Shown one piece after another: positions 1 through 9,820 of a stretch of 21,569 nucleotides of DNA; the first letter of the stretch is position 1; each line of letters begins with the position of its first letter. Source of the DNA: Actinomortierella ambigua (lineage: Eukaryota > Mortierellomycota > Mortierellomycetes > Mortierellales > Mortierellaceae). The stretch lies in contig JAAAJB010000587.1 in the NCBI GenBank assembly GCA_016098155.1, forward strand, positions 1-21,569, written 5' to 3'. Under the pieces are notes generated by a model, which was not told where the DNA came from, searched no databases, and saw only the letters and a program-made list of their open reading frames with translations. The translations under genes and the position numbers were made by a program.

Positions 1-2196
1 CAAAGCGACGAGGAGGCGGTCAAGTGGCTTAGCATGGCGGCACACCAAGGCAATATGAGAGCACAATACCATCTCGGGATGAAGTACTGGGATGGTCAAG
101 GGATTGAAAAGAATGTTCTCGAGGCGGTCAAGTGGCTCACGACGGCGGCAGAACAGGGCGATGTCCCCTCACAAACCCGTCTTGGTTTGATATACAACCA
201 AGGACTTGGGGTGGAGCAAAGTGCTACCGAGGCAGTCAAGTGGTTCACCATGGCAGCAGAGCAAGGAGACCAGGCATCGCAATTCGATCTTGGTGGGATG
301 TATCAAGAAGGACGAGGAGTTGAGCAGAGCGATGCCGAGGCAGTCAAGTGGTTCAATATGGCGGCAGAACAAGGGATTCCACCAGGGCAGCGCTATTTTG
401 ATCCAGAGCCTGAGACGATCCAGTGGTTCAGCAAGGCGGCAGAGCACGGGATCAAGGCAGCCCAGTACCAACTGGGTCAGATGTACGACGACGGGCGAGG
501 AGTTGAGCAGAGTGACACCAAAGCGATCAAATGGTACACAAAGGCGGCAGAGCAAGGTCACGCCCTTTCGCAGATGGAGCTTGGTTTCATGTACGACGAA
601 GGGCTGCGAGTAGAGCAGAGCGATACCGAGGCTGTCAAATGGTACACCAAGGCAGCAGAGCAGGGGCTCCAGGATGCGCAATTCAGCCTTGGTTGCATGT
701 TCAGTGAGGGACGTGGAGTCGAACAGGACGATACCGAGGCAGTGAAGTGGTTCACCATGGCGGCAGAGCAAGGCGATACTCCTTCTCAAGACTACCTAGG
801 CTGGATGTATCAGAATGGAGAAGGCGTGGAGCAAAGCGACATCGATGCCTTCAGGTGGTACACCATGGCCGCTGAGCAAGAGCATAGTGTATCGCAGTGC
901 AGCCTTGGACTAATGTTCCTGCATGGAGATGGAGTCGACCAGAGCGATGAGGAGGCGGTCAAATGGCTCACCAAAGCAGCGGAAGGAGGGGTTCAGGCAG
1001 CACAATTCAACCTTGGCTGGATGTATGAAGAAGGACAGGGCACTGAACAAAGCTATGAGGAGGCGGTCAAGTGGTACACCAAGGCATCGGAGCAAGGGAT
1101 TTTGCCAGTGCAATCCAGCGTTGGGTGGTCGAGAGAGCGCAGGCGAGAAATCCGACTGAGCGACAAGGAGATGGTCAAGTGGTTCGCCAAAGCAGCGGAA
1201 CATGGCGTTCCAGAAGCACACTTCAACCTTGGCTGTATGTTTCAGGAAGGACGAGGAGTTGATCGGAGCCATGACGAGGTAATCAAGCGGTACGTCAAGG
1301 CAGCAGAACTGGGCATTCAAGAGGCTCAGTTCAGCCTAGGCTGTATGTATGAGGAAGGGCGAGGGGTTGAACAGAGTCATGCCGAAGCGCTCAAGTGGTT
1401 CACCAAGGCGGCAGAACAAGGAGTTACACAAACGGAGCCGGATCTCATGACTGTCAAGTGGTTCACCAAAGCAGCAGAACGCCAGATTCAGGCAGCGCAA
1501 TTCCACCTTGGCTGCATGTACCATAATGGACAGGGTGTTGTCCAGAGCGACACCGAGGCGATGAAGTGGTTCACCAAGGCGGCTGAGCAAGGTCATGTCG
1601 AGGCGCAAAAATCCATTGGTTGGATGTATGATGGGGGTCAAGGGGTCGAGCAGAACCATGCCGAGGCAGCAAAGTGGTTAAGTAAGGCAGCCGAACAAGG
1701 GGATTCATATGCTCAAAACAGCGTTGCATGGCGGTACGACGTAGGCAAAGGCGTTGATCAGAGTGATCGCCTCGCATTCATGTGGTATGACCGGAGCGCT
1801 GCCCAGGAGAACTCGTACGCGCAATTCAACCTCGCCTCGATGTATGAACTCGGTCTTGGGGTGGATCTTGATTGTGATGAGGCTCTTCGTTTGTTCCGCG
1901 AGGCAGCCGAGATGGAAGAGCCGAATGCACACTTTCACGTCCGATGGTTGACTAGCCCAGAGTATCTTGGAAGGAAAGCAAGCTGCACCGATGTCTCGGA
2001 TGCTGTCTCATTGTACCGCCTTGGAGCCGAACAAGGATACGCAGCCGCGCAGTACAACCTTGGTCGTATGTACGAGAAGGGCCGAGGTGTGGCGAAGAGT
2101 GTAGAGGAGGCAATCGTGTGGTATAGAAAGGCTGCTGGTCAGGGACATTCGGATGCATTTCGTCGAGTGCAGTTCCTTCAAAAGCTCAAGAGATAA
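1..2196 (+). CDS. Sel1-repeat protein, 5' end outside the window (probable kinase-Sel1 paralogue)
   Basis: The reading frame is open from the first base and ends at TAA 2194-2196, so the visible part is 731 residues. An ATG at 34 lies inside a repeat and is not a real start. About 21 Sel1 repeats of 36 residues follow one another (pattern AxxxLGxMYxxGxGVEQSDxEAVKWFTKAAEQG, split here only as a pattern). Sel1 repeats are helix pairs that build a curved protein-binding solenoid. Repeat order matches the 3834-8256 and 14363-18793 genes from about their fifth repeat, including the same irregular repeats (GIPPGQRYF, RRREIRLSD, SPEYLGR). The missing 5' part therefore probably held four more repeats and a kinase domain (inference). 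It lacks the C-terminal tail of those genes because a TAA interrupts it. No signal peptide or membrane segment is visible. Confidence 0.85.
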   Translation, partial: QSDEEAVKWLSMAAHQGNMRAQYHLGMKYWDGQGIEKNVLEAVKWLTTAAEQGDVPSQTRLGLIYNQGLGVEQSATEAVKWFTMAAEQGDQASQFDLGGMYQEGRGVEQSDAEAVKWFNMAAEQGIPPGQRYFDPEPETIQWFSKAAEHGIKAAQYQLGQMYDDGRGVEQSDTKAIKWYTKAAEQGHALSQMELGFMYDEGLRVEQSDTEAVKWYTKAAEQGLQDAQFSLGCMFSEGRGVEQDDTEAVKWFTMAAEQGDTPSQDYLGWMYQNGEGVEQSDIDAFRWYTMAAEQEHSVSQCSLGLMFLHGDGVDQSDEEAVKWLTKAAEGGVQAAQFNLGWMYEEGQGTEQSYEEAVKWYTKASEQGILPVQSSVGWSRERRREIRLSDKEMVKWFAKAAEHGVPEAHFNLGCMFQEGRGVDRSHDEVIKRYVKAAELGIQEAQFSLGCMYEEGRGVEQSHAEALKWFTKAAEQGVTQTEPDLMTVKWFTKAAERQIQAAQFHLGCMYHNGQGVVQSDTEAMKWFTKAAEQGHVEAQKSIGWMYDGGQGVEQNHAEAAKWLSKAAEQGDSYAQNSVAWRYDVGKGVDQSDRLAFMWYDRSAAQENSYAQFNLASMYELGLGVDLDCDEALRLFREAAEMEEPNAHFHVRWLTSPEYLGRKASCTDVSDAVSLYRLGAEQGYAAAQYNLGRMYEKGRGVAKSVEEAIVWYRKAAGQGHSDAFRRVQFLQKLKR

Positions 2197-2315
2197 ATCG
2201 AATTCATCCTCCTTCCAAGCATCTTGTAGTGCGCCTATGGTAATTGAAAAGATCTTGTCCTGTTTTGAAGAATGTGCTCCGCAGAAGTATTCGTCGATCG
2301 TAGGAAGGCTACTGG
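2197..2315 (+). pseudogene. Decayed C-terminal tail of the preceding Sel1 gene
   Basis: Right after the TAA at 2194, the DNA still resembles the tail-coding DNA of the two complete paralogues (about 8010-8145 and 18540-18660). Recognisable pieces include the stretch around GAAGAATGTGCTCC and the TATTCGTCG...GAAGGCTACTGG block. The latter matches the part coding FVGHEKAPGE in the 14363 gene. Several small indels and the stop make it untranslatable as that tail. It shows that the upstream gene was shortened by mutation rather than built without a tail. Confidence 0.55.
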
Positions 2316-3745
2316 CAAAAAAGAAGATCGCTCTCTACCTCACTTTTCTGCAGCTTACTTGAAACTTGGAATACGGAAGTAGGGTGGTAAACGCGATGTT
2401 ATATCAGTCTGTTACCATGTTGCTCTTTGCGTTTGCTACATGGCAAAACATTGCATCACATACTATGAGATTACCTCTGACTATGTATTAATACCCCCGT
2501 TTGCCGATGCAATGATAGAGATAGCACACGAAAGTCATAGCTGAGCCAGATCACCCTCGACATTTGTTGTTCAGTTTCTATTGCTTTCCGTAATGTAGTA
2601 ATCTTCTAAAGAAAAAAAAATCCTAAGCCCGAGTCCCCCCTCCCTCGGCTGACAGGCAAACATGAGGGTAGGCAAGTGATGACAGTCATTGTGAAGATAG
2701 GATAGTGAAGACAGGATAGCGAGGTGGAAAGCAGCGAGGCTCGGTCACTTCGAATGTTGCCCTCGGTAACATTTGGCGTGGCAGCGGGAGACGTGAAATG
2801 AAGTTTTGAGAGCAGATTTTGCATGTGCAGAAAGTACAGGACCAGGAACGACATGCGCTCCTGTGCATGCTGTAGTGTGGTTTATCACTTTCACTCTTCT
2901 ACAGACCCTCCTTCTCATGTCCATTCTCATTCTGTTTGTTGGCCTTCCTCTCACCCCCATTCCTCTGTCAATTTCCTCTCATTCACCTGCAACGCGGTTA
3001 ATTGACTGTTCCGCCCTCGACTTTGTCAAATAGACAAAGGAGTGCTGCAGATCGAGAAGAGGGAAGGGTAAGCATCCATCTTTCCCTGTCTATAGACATG
3101 CTTGGGAGATGCTGCGAGCTTCATCGAATGTGTCTCGACAAAGAGCCTGTCCTTTTCTGAGTACCTCTTTTCATTTCTCTTCACGGACCTTTACCTGTTT
3201 CCATTTTACATTGTCCCCTATCCACTATCCATTATCCACCTTCCATCATCCATCATGCCTTCCAAACGCACTACCCTCCTTCAACCCTTCGACTTCAGCA
3301 CTTGCGCTGTAAATCCTCCCTGTCGTTCCCTTCATCTTGCCAGCCATGGTGCTGATCGGCTGGTTCCCAGACACTCCAATCCTGGTATACAGCTGTGCAT
3401 GCAGACTGTTGCTGGTGGTCTTATGTGTCGTGCAGGTCCTTTGAGGGCCTTGCCAAGGACCTGGTCACCATACCTCCCTTGGGTGTGTTGCACACTCAAG
3501 TCTCTCGGCAGCACCTACGAGCTGGCTCCTAGTCGTCTACGTAGTTCAAGTCCTGCTTGCGGTCACCCCATGACTTGCGCTTTCCATAACCCTCCCGGCC
3601 TTGCTGGGCTGGGTCGCACCACGGCAGTCACGACCGTGGCGCACCTGATACTGGCTTTTCGATTGGCGGTCGAGCCTTCTGCTCGTCTTGCCTTGCGCCG
3701 ACTGTATCATGGGCTCCATTGGCCGCAAGGTCACGGAGTACATAC
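2316..3745. other. Intergenic spacer with no recognised gene
   Basis: This stretch holds an A9 run at 2612-2620 beside a C-rich stretch, a palindrome GTATTAATAC near 2485, and a 7-bp hairpin CTTTGTC-aaata-GACAAAG at 3021-3039. From about 2890 to 3300 the plus strand is strongly pyrimidine-rich, with loose TATCCA/CCATCATC reiteration at 3218-3254, as in many fungal 5' regions. A 216-codon ORF starts at ATG 3255 and runs in frame into the next gene's first exon (see findings). I recognise no domain in it. No tRNA or other RNA gene was noticed. Confidence 0.5.
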
Positions 3746-3790
3746 ATGCGTGACGTTTGCAACTACAAGTCTCATTCCACCCATCCCGCA
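3746..3790 (+). promoter_or_regulatory. Shared upstream element: CRE-like half site plus pyrimidine tract
   Basis: ATGCGTGACGTTTGCAA lies at 3746-3762 and CTCATTCCACC at 3771-3781, about 85 and 60 nt before the start codon. The same two blocks in the same order precede the starts at 9821, 14363 and 20303. TGACGT is the core recognised by CREB/ATF-type bZIP factors such as fungal Atf1 (known family property). Use of this site here is inferred from its conservation among paralogues. A CCATTGGCC (CCAAT-box-like) lies just upstream at 3716-3724. Confidence 0.55.
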
Positions 3791-3833
3791 AGTCATCTCC
3801 ATTTCTCCATTTTTTCCATCCCTTAACGGCTCA

Positions 3834-6800
3834 ATGGATCCAGCTCAGCCTCCAATCTCACTCAAGGTAGAGAGACAGCCAGAGCCAACAACTTGTCGTA
3901 TGTAGATATCAAATAGAGGCAAAATCTGTTGCTCACTCCCTATCCATATCCTGTGGATTCGGCCCTACATAGCACTCCCTTCTTGTCCTCAGCAGGGCAC
4001 TTGGAAAGGGAACCTTTGGTTCTGTCCACAAAGCTAGTTGGGGAAACCAGCCCTGTGCAGCCAAGACATTCTTCCTCCGTCAGTCGGACCTCGACCAAAA
4101 AGTTATCCAAAAGGAAATCTCCGTCCTGCAGAGGCTCCGCTTCCGCCACATCATCCAGTTCTATAGAACACACGAAGAGCACGGAAACATTTACCTCCTC
4201 ATGGAGCTAGCTGAGAGGGGCAGTCTCCAACAGGCCATTCTCAAGAACGAGATCGGCCACGATGACTGGGCTACCAAGAGGCGAATTGCCAGTGAGATTG
4301 CTCGGGGTCTCGCCTACATTCATCAGGAGAAGGTCCTCCACCGTGATCTCAAGAGTGCGAATGTCCTCCTCACCAGGCACATGGAGGTCAAACTGGCCGA
4401 CTTTGGACTGGCGAAGGTCAAGTCGATAACCATGGCAGCGTCGGCGTCGAGAACTAGCCAATCCGGTGTTGGGCCTGCGGGGACACTCCGATGGATTGCA
4501 CCGGAGCTCCTGTTTGCCAGGAAGCCAGAGTACGCGGCCAAGTCGGATGTGTATGCACTCGGAGTGGTGATGTGGGAGATGGCGGCCCACAGCTCGCGGC
4601 CATTCGCGGACCAGGACAATGATGCCTGTGTGGCTCTGGCTGTCAGCAAGGGCGATCGCGAGACATTTCCAGCCGACACGCCTACCGATTATCGTGACTG
4701 GGCAGAGCGATGCTGGAGTCAAGAGCCTGAGGATCGGCCAGATGCTAGCGAGGTCACCCAGATCCATGTTGAGCCGGCTGCAGAGCTTGACAGTGATGCG
4801 AGCATCCTTGATTTCAGCTTTGATCAATCCGATTCGGCGAATGGTCTAGGAGGGCGCGGTGACAACCAAGACGTATTGATCGAGAACATCACGCATGGCA
4901 ACGGCACAGACCAGTATGTTGGACAGTTGCCATCGATAGATGATGATGATGTGGTGGCACACATGTGCAAGGCGGCGAAGCAAGGCATCGTCGAAGGACA
5001 GCTCTTTCTCGGATGGATCTACGATCATGGTCACGGTGTCGACAGGAGTGACAAGGATGCCTTCTGGTGGTATCGCCTTGCGGCTTCGCAAGGATCTGTG
5101 GTGGCGCAGCTCCATGTTGCCAAGATGTATCTCCAAGGCCAAGGTGTCGACAGGAGCAATGCGAAGGCAGCCAGATGGTATCTGCGTTCTGCCGAAGGAG
5201 GCAGTGCCGAGGCACAATATCAGATTGGCAGCATGTATGCGTATGGTCGTGGCGTCGGGTGGAATGTGAAGGAGGCATTGAGGTGGTATCACAGCGCAGC
5301 GAATCAAGGACATAGTATCGCACAGTATGAACTGTGGCAATGGTACTTTCATGGTCGAGGTGTGGATCGAAACTGGGAGGAGGCACTCAAGTGGCTCGTC
5401 GAGGCAGCACAACAAAATAATTTGAAGGCGCAGCATACCCTTGGGGTGATGTTCTACAATGGAGACATGGTTGAGCAGAACGACAACCTGGCGGTAGCAT
5501 GCTTCTATGGCGCGGCCAAACAAGGCAATGTCTCGTCACAAAAGCACTTTGGTTGGATGTTCTACCAAGGTCATGGTGTGGAGCACAGCGCTACCGAGGC
5601 AGTGAAGTGGTTCACCAAAGCAGCGGAGCAAGGGGACAAGGCAGCCCAACTCGACCTTGGCTTTCTGTACACAGAAGGGCGAGGAGTTGAGCATAGCGAT
5701 GAACAGGCAGCCCAGTGGCTTACCATGGCAACAGAGCAAGGGATTCCGCTGGGGCGAAGGTATTTCGGTCTGGAGCCAAAGACATCGCAATGGTTCGTCA
5801 CATTTGGAGATCGAATCAAGGAAGATCATTTCAACATTTTCTACACGTACCAAACTCCGCTAGAGGAAAGGGATATTGGTCTGAAGCCCGAGACAGTCCA
5901 GTGGCTCACCAAAACAGCAGAGCGAGGTGTCAAGGCAGCTCAATTCTACCTTGGATGGATGTACCAGAATGGACAAGGTGTCGAGAAGAGCGATGCCATT
6001 GCCGTCGAATGGTACACCAAGGCGGCCGAGCAAGGTCACGGTCCATCACAAAACCATCTTGGTGATATGTACGACAAAGGGCACGGGGTTGAGCGTAGTT
6101 TTTCCGATGCGCTCAAATTGTACACCAACGCCGCAGAACAAGGGATCCAGATGGCACAATTCAACCTTGGCTGTACGTTCAAGGAAGGGCTAGGAGTTGA
6201 GCAGAGCGACGACAAGGCAATCAAGTGGTTCACCTCTGCAGCAGAGCAAGGCTACGCCCCTGCACAAGACTACCTAGGTTGGATTTACCAGAATGGAGAA
6301 GGAGTCGAGCGAAGCACTGAATTTGCGGTGCAATGGTACACTGAGGCCGCTAGGCAAGGGCACGGCACAGCACAATATAGCCTTGGAATGATGTTCCTGC
6401 AAGGGCAAGGGGTCGATCAGAACGATGTCGAGGCAGCCGAGTGGTTCACGAAAGCAGCAGACCAGGGGATTCAAGCAGCTCAATTTTACCTTGGCGGGAT
6501 GTATGAAGAAGGACGAGGTGTTGGTAAGTGCTCCTTCGAGGCGCACGATAGATACGACCAGGCGGTAGAGTATGAAGCTCCACCTGGGCGTATCTGCCGT
6601 AGGCAGATGGGAGAACGCGGTCGAGAAATCCAACTGAGCGATGTCGAGATGATAAAGTGGCTCACCAAGGCTGCAGAACGAGGTGTTAAACAAGCACAGT
6701 TCAATCTCGGTGGCATGTACAAAGAAGTGAGAGAAGTTGAGCAGAACGATGACGATGCCGCCAAGTGGCTCACCATGGGGGCAGAACATGGGAAGGAGTA

Positions 6801-8256
6801 TGAGACTCTCTACTATAGGTCTCCGACCTTCGAGATGGTACAATGGTTTACGTACGCAGCGGAACAGGGGAATATGGTAGCGCAGTACTACGTTGGCAGG
6901 ATGTACGGATATGGAGGAAAGCTTACCCAAAGCGACACAGAGGCGATCAAATGGTACACTTTGGCGGCAGAGAAGGGTCATGTCAAGGCTCAACGAGCCC
7001 TTGGTCTGATGTACAATGGATGGCAGGGTATAGAGCAGAATGGCGTCATGGCAGCCATGTGGTTCGAGAAAGCAGCCGAGCAAGGGGATGCAGAAGCGCA
7101 AGGTACCCTTGGCTGGATGTGTGCGAAAGGAAGAGGAGTCGAGAAGTGCTATACTGAGGCGGTCAAGTGGTTTACCAAAGCAGCGGAACAAGATCACGCT
7201 GAGGCACAAACATGCCTTGGTTTGATGTATGAGACAGGACAAGGGGTCGAACAGAGCAGCGTCCAGGCGTTCAAGTGGTTCAGCAAAGCAGCAGAGCAAA
7301 GGGATATAGAGGCACGAGGCGTCCTTGGTTGGATGTATAGGAATGGAAGAGGGGTCGAGCAAAGCGACACCGAGGCGATCAAATGGTACACAAAGGCGGC
7401 TAGGCATGGTGCCGCAAGTGCACAAGTGGCCCTTGCTTGGATGTACGACGAGGGGCGGGGTGTCGAGCAGGACTGCATCGAGGCGGCTCGTTGGTTCATC
7501 AAGGCAGCTGAGCAAGGGAATGCAGAGGCCCAAAGCCGTGCCGGATGGCTGTACGATGTAGGCAAAGGAGTTGACCAGAGCGATCGCATGGCATTCCTAT
7601 GGTATAGTCGCAGCGCAGCGCAGCAGGATCCATATGGGCTATTCCATCTCGCCTCGATGTATGAACTAGGTCTCGAGGTGAATCCCGATGGCGACGAGGC
7701 TCTTCGTTTGTTCCAAGAGGCTGCCAGCAACGGGGATTTAAATGCACACTTTCACATTGAATGGTTGACTAGCCCCGAGTATCTTGGCAGACAGATGATC
7801 ACCGATCTCTCAGATGCTGTCTCGTTGTATCGCCAAGGGGCTGACCGAGGATATGCCGCTGTCCAGTACAACCTCGGTCGTATGTACGAGTGGGGTCGAG
7901 TGATTGCGAAGAATGTCCAAGAGGCGGTTGTGTGGTTCAGGAAAGCAGCTACCCAGGGGCACACGGACGCCGAGGACCGGTTAGAGTTCCTTCTGAAGGG
8001 CGAGAAAAAAAGTCGAGTTCGTTTCTCACGCTTTCATGCTATGGCAATGGGTCTAACAGGATCGTTCAACAATTTCAATTCAGGGGAAGCGTGTTCGCCT
8101 TCCGAAGTCATTTTCGTTGGTCATGAGAGGGCTCCTGGGGAAGGGGAGAATCATCAAAGTCTTCTCGCTGCAGCTAACTATAAAGAATTTTGGGACTTTC
8201 CAGAGGGCATGTTACAGGCCGTAGCATATGTGTATCGCCAATCAAGTCCACATTAA
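3834..8256 (+). CDS. TKL-type protein kinase with about 28 Sel1 repeats (exons 3834-3866 and 3973-8256)
   Basis: The spliced product has 1438 residues. Exon 1 encodes MDPAQPPISLK; exon 2 continues HSLLVLSRALGKGTFGSV. The kinase domain (about 15-275) has glycine loop LGKGTFGSV 21-29, ATP-binding Lys42, helix-C Glu59, HRDLKSAN with Asp136, Lys138 and Asn141, DFG 154-156, APE 187-189, and the C-lobe motif ERCWSQEPEDRP. All catalytic residues are present, so it should be an active Ser/Thr or dual-specificity kinase. An acidic linker (276-334) follows, then about 28 Sel1 repeats (335-1352) and a non-repeat tail. Repeats 8, 15 and 17 are irregular, and repeat 8 carries an extra segment of about 37 residues. 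No signal peptide or membrane helix is seen, so it is probably cytoplasmic. The start is chosen from the shared promoter and mini-exon. A start at ATG 4201 would lose the ATP site. Substrate and trigger are unknown. Confidence 0.9.
3867..3972 (+). other. Spliceosomal intron, phase 0
   Basis: The donor is AAG|GTAGAG and the acceptor CCTACATAG|CAC, 106 nt apart, with a possible branch region TGCTCACTCC inside. Splicing restores the kinase N-terminus through the glycine loop in frame. The same donor at the same codon occurs in the paralogues at 14396 and 20336. The GTATGT at 3898 looks like a good donor but leaves the wrong phase. Confidence 0.85.
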
Positions 8257-8284
8257 TTTCTACCAATGAAACGATTTTTTTTGG

Positions 8285-8806
8285 TTACGCAATATTTGAA
8301 GATTGATCGTTCCACCATGCCCACAATATGACGATATCAAGTGCGCAAAAGTAGTCACTCATCTGCGTGGGGTGCAGGGGGTGCCACTGCGAGTCTTTTG
8401 GGGGGGGGGGGAGTCTGTCCTGTTTGAATCGCCACCAGAAGGTGCGTGCCTGATGTGGGATGTCGTCGTTCCAGAATTTGGGCTAGGCCGTCCTGGATCC
8501 GGTTTCTGGGCGTAGTGTGTTGAATGTAGGAGCGCTCCAGTGGGCGCGGCTATAAAAGCTACGAAGGTCGCGTGTAATGCTTTTGCGGATCAGGGTGTTT
8601 CTCTGAGGTTGGATCGGGAGAGCTCGTAGGATGGGGCCAAACTGCCCCGGACCGGGTTCCAGATAGAAGGGGTAGACAGGGGCGAGGTGGACGATCCGGT
8701 GCCAGCTAGTGAGACGAGGGCATTGCCACTCCGCGAGTGGAAGGAGTAAGCGACGGATTGTTAGAATAGGTGAAGGCTGAGCAGCCTTTTTCAAAACAGC
8801 GAGCAC
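8285..8806 (-). pseudogene. Relic of a non-LTR (LINE) reverse transcriptase C-terminus
   Basis: Read on the minus strand from 8806 downwards, the frame holds one TAG at 8483-8485 and then continues to about 8286. Around that stop it encodes PKFWNDDIPHQARTFWWRF followed by LPPPPK and later DYFCALD. This resembles the zinc-binding region after fungal LINE reverse transcriptases, typically FWW or FLW, then RLP, then CxLC. The second Cys of the CxLC pair is absent. The catalytic reverse transcriptase domain is not found upstream at higher coordinates, so only a 3' fragment is left. A C12 run on this strand (G12 at 8400-8411) lies within it. Assignment is by motif resemblance only. Confidence 0.4.
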
Positions 8807-8810
8807 TGCG

Positions 8811-9706
8811 CAACTGCCTGGCCATACTTGTGTGATTGAGGAAAAAGGGTTGCTCAGTTGATGGAAACGCAGATGTGGCAGTATTGCTTTTCAGGGTCAT
8901 TGATTACAAATATTGTGTAGTTAACTGGTCAAAGGGATATTTGACATGGTCAGGCTAGGGACAGTGTCATTTTTACATTGCCTTCTGCCTACCAATTCGG
9001 ATCTCGACACCTTCAATTATTGTAAAAAAAAAAAATATGTGCTCAGGGTCGGCACACTTTTTTCACAGGAGCACTAGGATAGGTGTTCCGTCAACATCAT
9101 TTCGCTTTTGCTGTCTGACAAGCGGGGCTTTGAGGCATACCCTTTACATGCTAGAAATTATGCTCAGCTAGTACCACATCTGAATAATCAATGCTGCGTC
9201 TGGAGAAACAGTTGAATTCGACAGAGAAGATCCACGAAGCGCAACTCAAGACGATGCGTGGTCAAGTACCCACTTCATTGATGTAACCATGCATGAAAGT
9301 GGCACTATCAGAGGTCTCATCCCGGGACGTATCAGTGGCCCAGCGCTACTTTTCGAAACAATTGCAAATCCTTGTGGAGGTAACACTTGCTGAGCGTGCT
9401 AACACGCAAGAGGTGAAGAGACTACGAGCGAACTCCATCCCATGGCTGGACACGAACAGACATACATATGGATTAAAGGTTTTCTGATTTTCAGGATGTC
9501 AATGATACTCGCTTATGGCCAACACTACCTACCCTATGATAGAAAGTTGACATGGGACATATACTAGGCTGACGCCGCCCACGAATAAGACAGCTTGTTG
9601 AGGGTGAAGTGAGGACGAGCCACAGAGCAAGGCTCAAGACGACACATTGTAGAACTGTCGCCAGCAGGCAGAGGGTGAAAGAAAACCATCAGCCCATGGT
9701 GTAACT
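8811..9706. other. Intergenic spacer with no recognised gene
   Basis: This stretch holds an A12 run at 9024-9035 and a short inverted repeat GCGTG-ctaa-CACGC at 9394-9407. Near 9230-9300 is an imperfect copy of the sequence just before the next gene (about 9605-9725). A 64-codon ORF at 9293-9487 has no recognisable domain or promoter and is probably chance. Nothing else was supported. Confidence 0.45.
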
Positions 9707-9770
9707 ATGCGTGACGTTTGCAAACCACATCAGCCTCTGCCATCGGCTCTCTCATTTTCACCATCTCACA
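9707..9770 (+). promoter_or_regulatory. Shared upstream element: CRE-like half site plus pyrimidine tract
   Basis: ATGCGTGACGTTTGCAAA starts at 9707, and CTCATTTTCACCATCTCACA lies at 9751-9770. They sit about 110 and 70 nt before ATG 9821. They match the elements before the three other kinase-Sel1 gene starts, although the linker and Sel1 arrays of this gene have diverged a good deal from those copies. Confidence 0.55.
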
Positions 9771-9820
9771 ACACCTTCCATTCTCCATTCACTCCATTCA
9801 CTCCATCCACTTTTAGCTCA

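Noticed and set aside
1..2196. Tandem repeats of about 108 nt as satellite or CRISPR-like DNA
   Set aside because: The period equals 36 codons of Sel1 repeats, the reading frame is kept throughout, and differences sit largely at third positions and surface residues. There are no spacers or identical direct repeats.
2806..3033. ORF with a hydrophobic stretch (ITFTLLQTLLLMSILILF)
   Set aside because: It is short, lies in pyrimidine-rich DNA where T-rich codons give hydrophobic residues by chance, and has no homologue recognised or start context.
3898..3903. GTATGT as donor of the first intron of the 3834 gene
   Set aside because: It is a good donor sequence, but it leaves phase 1 with no matching acceptor. 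GTAGAG at 3867 is conserved in the paralogues and joins in frame to CAC 3973.
4201..4203. Start of the kinase gene at ATG 4201 (and equivalents at 10160 and 20664)
   Set aside because: The glycine loop, ATP-site Lys and helix-C Glu are encoded upstream in the same frame, and a conserved mini-exon and promoter lie further upstream.
6274..7533. A 419-codon open frame on the minus strand, and several similar ones opposite the Sel1 arrays
   Set aside because: It shows a 36-residue periodic, Leu- and Cys-rich pattern that is the exact antisense of the Sel1 repeats. Repetition of the sense codons keeps the antisense frame free of stops.
9293..9487. 64-codon ORF before the 9821 gene
   Set aside because: No domain, no promoter element and no paralogue elsewhere in the window; its length is within chance expectation.
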